Below are positions 1 through 7,152 of a DNA stretch of 64,000 nt, piece after piece; position 1 is the stretch's first letter, and each line of letters starts with the position of its first letter. A program made the translations under genes and the position numbers. Below the pieces are notes generated by a model. It worked only from the letters and a program-made list of their open reading frames with translations, made no database searches and was not told the origin of the DNA. Source of the stretch: an uncultured Collinsella sp. (GTDB taxonomy: Bacteria; Actinomycetota; Coriobacteriia; Coriobacteriales; Coriobacteriaceae); contig CATVYG010000003.1 of NCBI GenBank assembly GCA_958348225.1, positions 15,412 through 79,411 of the forward strand, in the 5' to 3' direction.

Positions 1-218
1 TCGCCGCCGAGCAAGGTCTCACCACACCGGATATCGAGGAAGCGCAAGTCAAGCGTATCTCGATGCGCCATACCGCCAAACGCTTCGTAATCTCAGACGC
101 CAGCAAATTCGGCATGGTGGCGCCCGTCAAGTTCGCGGACTTCCGCGACGCAACGATTATTACCGCGGGCGAGGTGCCAGCCAAGTACCAGTCGATGGAC
201 AACGTCATCACGGTCTAG
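1..218 (+). CDS. DeoR/GlpR-family transcriptional regulator, C-terminal part only
   Basis: The first 71 codons readable here are the 3' end of a gene cut by the window edge; the frame runs from base 3 to the TAG at 216-218. The peptide contains the segment SDASKFGMVAPVKF followed by DATIITAGEVPAKY, which is the typical end of the DeoR C-terminal sugar-phosphate sensor domain. DeoR proteins repress sugar or nucleoside catabolic operons and release DNA on binding a phosphorylated ligand. The N-terminal helix-turn-helix lies outside the window, so neither ligand nor targets can be inferred. A rho-independent terminator follows within 40 bases. Confidence 0.72.
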   Translation, partial: AAEQGLTTPDIEEAQVKRISMRHTAKRFVISDASKFGMVAPVKFADFRDATIITAGEVPAKYQSMDNVITV

Positions 219-257
219 CGACAGGGCAAGGTCAAAACCATTTAGGTTCCTCAATAG

Positions 258-294
258 AAAAGCGGCAACACCCTCGATGGGCGATGCCGCTTTT
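258..294 (+). terminator. Rho-independent terminator of the DeoR-family gene
   Basis: Perfect 10-bp stem AAAAGCGGCA / TGCCGCTTTT separated by 17 bases, ending in a T run. It lies 40 bp after the stop codon. Confidence 0.8.
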
Positions 295-309
295 GTTGTC
301 TGCCGTTTT

Positions 310-526
310 GTCTAAATCTGTAACAACTAGACCGTTAAAAGTGGGCTAGGTGTTACAGATTGAGATACTTCCGAACCTTGCCGTCCCTTTGTCTCGATCT
401 GTAACATCTGGGACCGATTTTGACGAGTAATTGTTACAGATTGAGATTTTCCCTTGAGGGGGATTCGAATGTCTCGATCTGTAACGGATAGACCGGAAAA
501 TGGGTTCTAACTGTTACAGATCGAGA
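310..526. repeat. Three tandem ~56-bp palindromic units with ~80-bp period
   Basis: Three units at 310-366, 391-446 and 471-526 each open with GTCTCGATCTGTAAC (first copy GTCTAAATCTGTAAC) and close with the inverse GTTACAGATYGAGA. A conserved GACCG lies just inside the left arm of each. Unit starts are 81 and 80 bp apart. The units could be stem-loops in RNA or paired protein-binding sites. No coding frame runs through them. They fill most of the gap between the DeoR-family terminator and the 3' end of the pseudouridine synthase gene. Confidence 0.85.
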
Positions 527-595
527 CGTTTTGGGACCGCGGCTGAGCCATTGCGGCAAAGCCACCACAAAGGTGCCTGCCCTTTTTGGCAGGTT

Positions 596-1255
596 TTAGG
601 GCTCCCAGGGGCAGGGGGCTTCGATGTGGATGTGCTCACCGGTTACGGGATGCGTAAAGGACACGCTGTGGGCATGGAGCATCAGGCCGCAGGGGCGCGG
701 CGTTCCGTACAGGTCGTCGCCAACCAGGGGATGGCGCTCGCTTGCCAGATGCACACGGATTTGGTGCTTGCGGCCGGTGAGCAGCTCGACATCGATATAC
801 GAGCGCGTGGGCAGGCCACGACGGCTCTTAAGACGCTTGAGCACCTTCACGCGCGTCTGAGACGGCTTGCCGCTGGCGCCAACGCGCATCTTGCGGCTAT
901 CGTGACGGTCGCGGGCGATGGGCTTGTCGATGAGCTTTTCGTCCCAGTCGATCTTGCCCTCGGCGAGCGCGAGGTAGTGCTTTTCGAAAGCGTGGTCGAT
1001 GACCATCTGGTCAAAGGCAGGCTGCGTCTGCTTGTCGAGCGAGAACAGCACCACGCCGGTGGTGTCACGGTCCAGGCGGTTGAGCGGCTGCATGTCGGTC
1101 GCGGCAAAGTCGTCGCCCATCGCCAGCAGCAGGTCGCTGGCGTAGTCGGTAAGTGTGCGCTCGCCGGTGCCGTCGCCGTGGACGATCATGCCGGCGGGCT
1201 TGTCGATGGCCATGAGCCAAGCGTCGCAGTAGAGGACTTGAGGTTCTTCGTTCAC
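596..1255 (-). CDS. RluA-family RNA pseudouridine synthase
   Basis: 219-aa enzyme predicted to isomerise uridine to pseudouridine in rRNA or tRNA. The family signature is at residues 59-67 as NRLDRDTTG, with the catalytic Asp at about 62; family members usually carry His in the position of this first Asn. Further family blocks are AIDKPAGMIVHG (about 16-27) and TGRKHQIRVHLAS near residue 160-175. There is no N-terminal S4 RNA-binding domain, so it belongs to the short RluA/YlyB-like class. It starts with GTG after GAAAGG. It lies 15 bp downstream of the U32-family gene on the same strand, so the two are probably co-transcribed. Substrate site cannot be told from sequence. Confidence 0.88.
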   Translation of the reverse strand: MNEEPQVLYCDAWLMAIDKPAGMIVHGDGTGERTLTDYASDLLLAMGDDFAATDMQPLNRLDRDTTGVVLFSLDKQTQPAFDQMVIDHAFEKHYLALAEGKIDWDEKLIDKPIARDRHDSRKMRVGASGKPSQTRVKVLKRLKSRRGLPTRSYIDVELLTGRKHQIRVHLASERHPLVGDDLYGTPRPCGLMLHAHSVSFTHPVTGEHIHIEAPCPWEP

Positions 1256-1270
1256 GTGTAAGCCTTTCGG

Positions 1271-3763
1271 TTAGCTGATTCCCACAAACATGCAGCCCGA
1301 GGTCGCCCCGCGTAGGCGGGCGGCGGGCTTACGGCCGGCTTGAGCCGCCTCGACGGCGCGACGGACGCGGGCGACGGCACGGCCCACCTCATCCGTCTCG
1401 AGCAGCGTTCCGTCTACCATGAGACGACGCACGCCGGCATCGAGCAGCTGAGGGACCTGCGGCGTGAGGTCGATGGGGTAGGCATCGTACAGGCGAGAGC
1501 GGCCGTGGATGTCGGTTCGGACGGGCATGACCTTTCCGTCGATATTCTTGAGCGAGAGCTTGCGGGCACGCAGGCGGCAGTTGGCGCAATCGTGGATGCA
1601 GCCGTTGGCAACCTGCAGAATGCAATGCTCGCTTGTCATGACGCGCGGGCGGCCAAAGACGGTGATGCCCAGAGCCGCGGGCGCGGCGGCGCCGAGCGAG
1701 GCAATCTCGTCGAGCGTGATCTCGGGCGAGAGCCAAAATGCGCCGGCTCCGCGCTCGGTAAGCGCCTCCATGCAGGGTATGTTGTGCACCGGCAGGCAAG
1801 AGCGAATCTCGGCCGTGGCGCCGGCATGCGCGGCTACGGCGAGCTCGGAGATATTGCCGACGGCGACGGTGGCTCCGGCATTGATCCAAGGATCGACGCG
1901 CTCGTGGTCGACGGCGCGGTAGACCTCGTCGAGTACGGGCACGATACCCTGCTCAAATGCATCGACAGGGGAGAGTCCGACAGCCTCGAGCGCGTCGGTG
2001 GTCATATAGATGCGCGCGGCGCCCTCGGCGCGAGCCGCTTCGGCGGCTTCGAGCGTGGTGACGGCGGCGCAGATCTGCGGCTCATCGCGGTAATGCTCGG
2101 GCATGGCGCGCGTACATTTGTCGAGCAACGGAATCTCGAGCGTTTTCGCGCGCTCCTCGTACGGCGCCAGAATGGTCTCCTCCAATGCTTTACAGGCGGC
2201 GGCGCGCACCTTGTGCACGGCGGAGAAGCCCATGCCGCAGCCGGCGTCGAGCGAAACGTCAAAGCTCGCAGCCTCAAAGGGCGAGGAACCCATACGGCCC
2301 ACATGCTCAACCAGGTCTGCCGCCTCGACGGCGCGAGTCTTGGCGGCCTCGACGGTGAAGCCTGTGGCGGTGGCGGCGAGCGCGGGGTTGTCACAGCAGG
2401 TGAGTGTGACGGTAAACGGCTCGCCCAGGCGCGCCACGACGGACACATCAACAGCTCGGCGGCGCAGCACATCGCGCTTGAGCGCGGCGCCGGCGGCGTC
2501 GATGGCACGCTGACTGCGAATCACGCGGACGCGGCAGCCCTCGGGCATGCTGCGGGGTACGCGACATTCGATGATGTCGCCCGCGGCGGCATCATCGGCA
2601 GCAATGGTGGTCAGGAACTGGTCAAACTCGTCGTCGTGGCGAAGCTCCAACAGGTCGCCCTTGCCCACGGGCTCAAACAGCTCAATACGGGCGATGGCGG
2701 CACGGCGACGGCGGTCGTCGGGCTTGAGGCCGCGCACATCGCGGTTGGCCGGGCGGCTGCCCAGCACCGTGCCCACGATCTGGCCGCGGTTGTTGGAACG
2801 CTCGTAGCTCATCATCTCGTCGCCCGAGGTGCCGTCCTGATAGGCGTGCGTAAAGTCGCGGTTGAAGCAGCGCTTGAGCTGGCGCTGGCGGGCGGCTTCC
2901 TCGTCCTTGGCAACGGCGACCCCTGCCAGCATGTCATCAATTTCGTGACGATACACATCAACGATGGAGTACACGTAATCGGGCGCCTTCATGCGGCCCT
3001 CGAGCTTGAGCGATGCGGCACCGGCGTCATACAGACGGCGAACAAGCTGCGAAGTGTTGGTGTCGCGCGGGCATAGCGCACGCTCGCGGCCGGCGGGGGA
3101 GAGCGCGCGGCCGTTCTCGTCGATCAGCTCGTAAGGCAGGCGACAGGGCTGAGCGCACATGCCGCGGTTGGCCGAGCGGCCCGCCATGGCAAAGCTCGAC
3201 AGCAGGCACAGACCCGAGTAGCAAAAGCAGATGGCGCCGTGGCTAAAGACCTCAAGGTCCACATCGGGCGCGGCATCGTGAATGGCGGCAATCTCGTCGA
3301 TGGAAAGCTCGCGCGAGAGGGTCACGCGGTCGGCGCCCTGCTCGCGGCACCAAAGGGTTCCGCGGTCATCGTGGATGTTTGCTTGGGTTGAGATGTGCGT
3401 CTCGATGCCGGGCATGGTGCGCTTGACCTCAAAGAACAGACCCCAGTCCTGGATGATGAAGGCGTCGGCGCCCAGCGTGGAGCAGCGATGGATGAGTTGC
3501 AGCGCATCGCCCATCTCGGACTGCTTGATGACGATGTTGACCGTGACGTAGACGCGCGACCCGGCCAGGTGTGCAGCACGGCAGGCCTGCTCAAAGGCCT
3601 CGTCGGTAAAGTTGGTGGCCTTGCGGCGGGCGTTGAAGCTTCCCATGCCGCAGTAGATGGCGTCTGCCCCGGCAGCGAGTGCGGCGGCAAAGGGCTCCGG
3701 GCCTCCGGCGGGGGCCAAGAGCTCGGGTCTGCGGTTGGTGGTTCGGCTGGCGGTTGCGGTCAT
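1271..3763 (-). CDS. U32-family protein (RlhA/YrrO-like), long form with DUF3656-type middle
   Basis: 830 aa. The N-terminal half is a U32 domain starting RRPELLAPAGGPEPF. It has the family Cys cluster at about residues 179-207 (HGAICFCYSGLC ... MCAQPCR), thought to bind an iron-sulfur cluster. U32 proteins were first called collagenase-like peptidases, but E. coli RlhA and relatives act in RNA hydroxylation. The longer C-terminal part has further Cys residues (ANGCIHDCANC) near residue 760. A 652-aa paralogue lies at 49161-51119. ATG start preceded by AAAGGCAGGAT. It sits upstream of the pseudouridine synthase, which fits an RNA-modification pair. The true substrate is unknown. Confidence 0.82.
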   Translation of the reverse strand: MTATASRTTNRRPELLAPAGGPEPFAAALAAGADAIYCGMGSFNARRKATNFTDEAFEQACRAAHLAGSRVYVTVNIVIKQSEMGDALQLIHRCSTLGADAFIIQDWGLFFEVKRTMPGIETHISTQANIHDDRGTLWCREQGADRVTLSRELSIDEIAAIHDAAPDVDLEVFSHGAICFCYSGLCLLSSFAMAGRSANRGMCAQPCRLPYELIDENGRALSPAGRERALCPRDTNTSQLVRRLYDAGAASLKLEGRMKAPDYVYSIVDVYRHEIDDMLAGVAVAKDEEAARQRQLKRCFNRDFTHAYQDGTSGDEMMSYERSNNRGQIVGTVLGSRPANRDVRGLKPDDRRRRAAIARIELFEPVGKGDLLELRHDDEFDQFLTTIAADDAAAGDIIECRVPRSMPEGCRVRVIRSQRAIDAAGAALKRDVLRRRAVDVSVVARLGEPFTVTLTCCDNPALAATATGFTVEAAKTRAVEAADLVEHVGRMGSSPFEAASFDVSLDAGCGMGFSAVHKVRAAACKALEETILAPYEERAKTLEIPLLDKCTRAMPEHYRDEPQICAAVTTLEAAEAARAEGAARIYMTTDALEAVGLSPVDAFEQGIVPVLDEVYRAVDHERVDPWINAGATVAVGNISELAVAAHAGATAEIRSCLPVHNIPCMEALTERGAGAFWLSPEITLDEIASLGAAAPAALGITVFGRPRVMTSEHCILQVANGCIHDCANCRLRARKLSLKNIDGKVMPVRTDIHGRSRLYDAYPIDLTPQVPQLLDAGVRRLMVDGTLLETDEVGRAVARVRRAVEAAQAGRKPAARLRGATSGCMFVGIS

Positions 3764-3982
3764 ATCCTGCCTTTCAAAATGCTCAGATATTCAAAAGTAT
3801 AGTGGCGTCGCTGCGGTGGGCGACGCCCGCAGCCTAAGCAGGACAAAGTCTTCAGCAGCTTGGACTGGCTGCTCCACATGAGAACCGTTCAGCGGTTCGG
3901 GGAAACCGTTAGGCGATAAAATATTCTCGCAAGCTGATAATATTCTTGCATCAAACAGAAACCTTGAGTACTATCCCAATCA

Positions 3983-4030
3983 AGCGCGGTGTTCAGACCG
4001 AACTGTGCCTCCCGGTGTGAACACCGCGCT
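3983..4030. promoter_or_regulatory. Perfect 12-bp inverted repeat upstream of ridA
   Basis: AGCGCGGTGTTC at 3983-3994 and its exact complement GAACACCGCGCT at 4019-4030, with a 24-base loop, ending 34 bp before the ridA ATG. It could be an operator for a dimeric regulator or a 5'-leader hairpin. The rest of the 300-bp gap (3764-4063) holds a direct repeat AATATTCT(C/T)GCA near 3920-3955 and no gene. Confidence 0.6.
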
Positions 4031-4063
4031 CACGCTCTCTCAATTGATCGTAAGGAGAAAAAC

Positions 4064-4441
4064 ATGAGCAAGACCGTCGTGTCTTCCGATAACGCACCCG
4101 CAGCCATCGGCCCGTATTCCCCCGGTATCCAGGCCGGCAACATGGTGTTCCTGTCCGGCCAGCTGGGCATCGATCCCGCGACCGGCAAGATGCCCGAGGG
4201 CGTCGAGGCCCAGGCCAAGCAGTCCCTCGCCAACGTCGAGGCCCTGCTGACCGCTGCCGGCGCTACCTTTGCCGATGTCGTCAAGACCACGGTCTACCTG
4301 GCCGACATCGCCGACTTCGCCGCCGTGAACGAGATCTACGCCTCCAAGTTTGAGGCCCCGTTCCCCGCGCGCAGCGCCTTCCAGGTTGCCGCCCTTCCGG
4401 CTGGCGGTCTGGTCGAGATCGAGGTCGTTGCCGCTCTCTAA
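4064..4441 (+). CDS. ridA: RidA-family enamine/imine deaminase
   Basis: 125 aa, full length for the YjgF/YER057c/UK114 family. These trimeric enzymes hydrolyse reactive enamine/imine intermediates released by PLP enzymes such as threonine dehydratase. Family features seen are SSDNAPAAIGPYSPG at the N-terminus and the C-terminal block PARSAFQVAALPAGGLVEIE, which carries the substrate-binding Arg and Glu. The ATG at 4064 is preceded by AAGGAG (4052-4057). An upstream in-frame extension lacks a ribosome site and was rejected. The gene is monocistronic and ends at a strong terminator shared with the convergent regulator gene. A link to the diaminopropionate lyase YgeX elsewhere in the window is possible but not shown. 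Confidence 0.93.
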   Translation: MSKTVVSSDNAPAAIGPYSPGIQAGNMVFLSGQLGIDPATGKMPEGVEAQAKQSLANVEALLTAAGATFADVVKTTVYLADIADFAAVNEIYASKFEAPFPARSAFQVAALPAGGLVEIEVVAAL

Positions 4442-4470
4442 GGCGTTGGCCACAACTAAACATGACATGC

Positions 4471-4510
4471 AAAAAGACCCTGCAGCGCGTGCGAGCTGCA
4501 GGGTCTTTTA
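4471..4510. terminator. Bidirectional terminator between ridA and the DauR-like gene
   Basis: Stem AAAAGACCCTGCAGC / GCTGCAGGGTCTTTT with an 8-base loop and T runs on both strands. It serves the two convergent genes. Confidence 0.88.
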
Positions 4511-4553
4511 TCAAGTGACGGATCGCTTGTGGAGCCGCACTCCATTTTGCTCG

Positions 4554-5210
4554 TTAGCCTTCCTTGCGGACTTTTTGCAGGTAGCGGTAGACGCTGGGCT
4601 CAGAGATGCCCAGCGCGGCGGCGGCGCAGGCCACGGCGCCCTTGAGCATGAACACCCCGTTACCGTTGAGGTGGCGAATGACGTCCACGCGGTCGCTCTG
4701 ACCAAGCGACGCTACATCCAGCCCGCGCGCGCTCAGCAACTCGGCAATGCTGCGGTCGATGAGCTCCTGTGTAGACTCCGAAAGGCTTTCGACCTCGATA
4801 GGGGCGGGCTCCGTGCGCGTCGGCGCCGCGTCGAAGCACGCCATGAGCTGCTGCGCCATGGCGTTGATGGAGCGCACGGTCGAGAGGTCGGTGTTGACGC
4901 AGAGCATACCGACGATCTCATCATTCTCGCGGATAAAGTACGTCGCTGACTCCAACGTCTTGCCGCCGGCACCGCGCCCCTCGTAGCCCGTAATAAACGG
5001 CAGGTCGCGATACTTGGCGTCGTGCATGATCTTGAGTGCCAGATCGGTGGCGGGACCGCCGACCTTGCGGCCGCTCACGATGCCGTTGCGAATATCGACG
5101 ATGGCGTGGTCGGGATCCGAGAAATCGTGCAGCACGATTTCGCTGTTTTTGCCGAGTATCTGCTCCAGAAAATCGACCATCGGCAAAAAGCGACGTACGG
5201 TCTCGTTCAC
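4554..5210 (-). CDS. DauR/YheO-type transcriptional regulator (first copy)
   Basis: 218 aa. The N-terminal YheO-like PAS-type domain covers roughly residues 5-120 (NSEIVLHDFSD, IVDIRNGIVSGRKVGG, IVGMLCVNTDLS). The C-terminal DauR-type helix-turn-helix ends in LGISEPSVYRYLQKVRKEG. The GTG at 5210 is chosen because AAAGGAG lies 7 bases before it; a longer in-frame reading to 5351 has no ribosome site. DauR proteins regulate amino-acid or small-molecule catabolism. The gene is divergent from the purine permease operon, so it probably senses an intermediate of that pathway. A second copy sits at 23942-24595 before the other half of the locus. Confidence 0.85.
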   Translation of the reverse strand: MNETVRRFLPMVDFLEQILGKNSEIVLHDFSDPDHAIVDIRNGIVSGRKVGGPATDLALKIMHDAKYRDLPFITGYEGRGAGGKTLESATYFIRENDEIVGMLCVNTDLSTVRSINAMAQQLMACFDAAPTRTEPAPIEVESLSESTQELIDRSIAELLSARGLDVASLGQSDRVDVIRHLNGNGVFMLKGAVACAAAALGISEPSVYRYLQKVRKEG

Positions 5211-5446
5211 GGGCAACTCCTTTGGGTGAAATCGGAAATGTTCATAACAATTTTTTCTCATGGTAACACGTTGCCCATCATCTCGTATATCCGCAGGTAC
5301 ATTGCGTAATGCAGACGAACGGTAGGAATTTAGCGGTAAACGGTTGACCAAAAGAAATGTTAGATGTTATTTTGACCAGACACTTTCCTGACCTGCGGAA
5401 ATGCGTAATTTCAGCTGAAGAATAGTCTGATAACAAAAAATTATTA

Positions 5447-5475
5447 TTGAGAATGAGAATCATCTTTAATACGAT
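5447..5475 (+). promoter_or_regulatory. Predicted promoter of the permease operon with an overlapping Fur/PerR-like palindrome
   Basis: TTGAGA (5447-5452), 17-bp spacer, TACGAT (5470-5475). The spacer contains TGAGAATGAGAATCA (about 5448-5462), which matches 11 of 14 fixed positions of the TGATAAT-N-ATTATCA Fur-type box by eye. The whole divergent gap 5211-5562 is AT-rich compared with the genes and holds no ORF that looks real. Confidence 0.4.
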
Positions 5476-5562
5476 ATGCAATGAAGGCACAACCTCAACC
5501 CCGCACTGCGTCACAATAGAGCGTCAGATGCGAAAACAACTACTTCGAGGATTGGTGGTCAA

Positions 5563-6957
5563 ATGACCCAGGAGACGGTTACGAACGGCACTGAAGCCCT
5601 GTTCACTCGCGAAGGCATGCCTCCCGTTAAGGAAATGATCCCGTGTGCCCTTCAGCACGTACTGGCATCGTTTGCCGGCATCATTACCCCGGCGGTCATC
5701 ATGGCCGGCGTCTACGGCTTTAATAGCCAGCAGAGTACCGACATCATCCAGGTCGCGCTCATTCTTTCGGCGATCGACACGGCCCTTCAGGCCTTCGCTC
5801 CCTTCCGTCGCATCGGCGGCGGCCTGCCCATCGTCATGGGCGTTTCGTTCGCGTTCCTGCCGGCCCTGCAGGCCATGGGTGCCTCGGGCTTTAGCTTTGG
5901 TGCGCTGCTGGGTGGCGAGATCGTCGGCGGCGCCGTCGCGGTCCTCTTTGGTCTGGCCTACAGCAAGATCAAGTGGCTGTTCCCGCCCGTCGTGACCGGT
6001 ACGGTCATCTTCTCCATCGGCGTTTCGCTGTATCCCACGGCCGTCAAGTATATGGCCGGCGGTATGGGTACGCCGCTGTGGGGCACCCCGCAGGCCTGGT
6101 GCGTCGCTCTTATCACCTTCGCCGTGGTCTTTGCGCTCGCCAACTTTGGCAAGGGCACGCTCAAGCTGGGATCCGTGTTCTTTGGCATGATCGTTGGCAT
6201 GATCGTCTCCATCCCCTTTGGCATGATCGACTTCTCCAGCGTCGCCACCGCTCAGGTCTTCGCTCTTCCCAAGCTCATGCCCTACGCGCTCGAGTTTGAT
6301 CCCGAGGTCTGCATTACCCTCGCCGTCGTGTTCCCCATGGTTGCCATCCAGGTTATCGGTGACGTCTCCGCCGCCTGCCTGGGCTCCATCGACCGTATGC
6401 CCACCGAGCGCGAGCTCTCCGGCGCTATCGTGTCCCAGGGCCTCACCTCTATGGTCGGCGGTCTGCTGGGCGGTCTTCCCACCAGCGCCCTTGGCCAGAA
6501 CGTGGGCATCATCTGCTCCAACAAGGTCGTCAACAAGTGGGTCTTTGTGATCATTGCGGCCGTCTTTGCCATCGCCGGTCTGTTCCCGCAGCTCTCTGCC
6601 GTCCTTTCCGCTATCCCGCAGCCCGTCATCGGCGGCGCGACCGTCGGCGTCTTTGGCACCATCACCATGAACGGCGTGCGCATGTTCACCCGCGAGGGCC
6701 TCACGCAGCGCACTACCACCATCGTCGGCACCTCCGTCGTCTTTGGCCTGGGTATCTGGATGGCCAGCGGTTGCCTTGCCGGCGAGGGTATGCCCGCCTG
6801 GGTGTCCACCGTCATCGGCTCCAATGCCGTAACCCCCACCGCCATCATGGCCATTGTCCTTAACCTGATCCTTCCGCAGACGCCGGTCGTGGCTCAGCAC
6901 ATCGATGCTGCCAAGGACGCTGCCGTGGATCTGGTCTTGCCCGAGAGCAAGAAGTAA
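5563..6957 (+). CDS. NCS2-family nucleobase (xanthine/uracil/urate) permease
   Basis: 464 aa, strongly hydrophobic throughout, usual length for nucleobase:cation symporter-2 proteins (about 14 membrane segments). The NCS2 signature QNVG is at residues 312-315, in the context TSALGQNVGIICSNKVV. The upstream conserved helix reads QVIGDVSAACLGSIDRMPTERE. These proteins import xanthine, urate or uracil with H+ or Na+. Its place at the head of a run with SsnA, YgfK and XdhD, as with XanQ/GhxQ/UacT in E. coli, makes a purine the likely cargo. RBS-like GAGG/GGTGG lies before the ATG. Exact substrate is not deducible by eye. Confidence 0.9.
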   Translation: MTQETVTNGTEALFTREGMPPVKEMIPCALQHVLASFAGIITPAVIMAGVYGFNSQQSTDIIQVALILSAIDTALQAFAPFRRIGGGLPIVMGVSFAFLPALQAMGASGFSFGALLGGEIVGGAVAVLFGLAYSKIKWLFPPVVTGTVIFSIGVSLYPTAVKYMAGGMGTPLWGTPQAWCVALITFAVVFALANFGKGTLKLGSVFFGMIVGMIVSIPFGMIDFSSVATAQVFALPKLMPYALEFDPEVCITLAVVFPMVAIQVIGDVSAACLGSIDRMPTERELSGAIVSQGLTSMVGGLLGGLPTSALGQNVGIICSNKVVNKWVFVIIAAVFAIAGLFPQLSAVLSAIPQPVIGGATVGVFGTITMNGVRMFTREGLTQRTTTIVGTSVVFGLGIWMASGCLAGEGMPAWVSTVIGSNAVTPTAIMAIVLNLILPQTPVVAQHIDAAKDAAVDLVLPESKK

Positions 6958-6973
6958 CCAATTCGGTGTTATT

Positions 6974-7005
6974 CGTCGGCGGACGCATCGCCTCGTCCGC
7001 CGACG
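6974..7005. repeat. Intercistronic 12-bp perfect hairpin between permease and ssnA
   Basis: CGTCGGCGGACG (6974-6985) and its complement CGTCCGCCGACG (6994-7005) with an 8-base loop and no following T run. More likely a transcript-stabilising or processing hairpin than a terminator. The rest of the 195-bp gap shows nothing recognisable. Confidence 0.55.
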
Positions 7006-7152
7006 CCATGCGGCACCAAGCCGCACTTCAAAGGGTTTGTCCCTTTGGTGAAGCGTTGACGGGAGAGGGCCCGTTTCCGGTGTAGGCCGGCGCTTCGCAC
7101 TCCGCCATGTCAGAGGTGTCAAACCCCGCCTCTGATGTTGAAGGGAGCATCC

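Noticed and set aside
447..470. tRNA T-loop-like segment (GATTCGAATG)
   Set aside because: No acceptor stem or D-arm is found around it; it lies between repeat units.
310..526. CRISPR-like or tRNA-like array
   Set aside because: Only three units, each a palindrome with no spacer-repeat pattern; no tRNA cloverleaf can be drawn.
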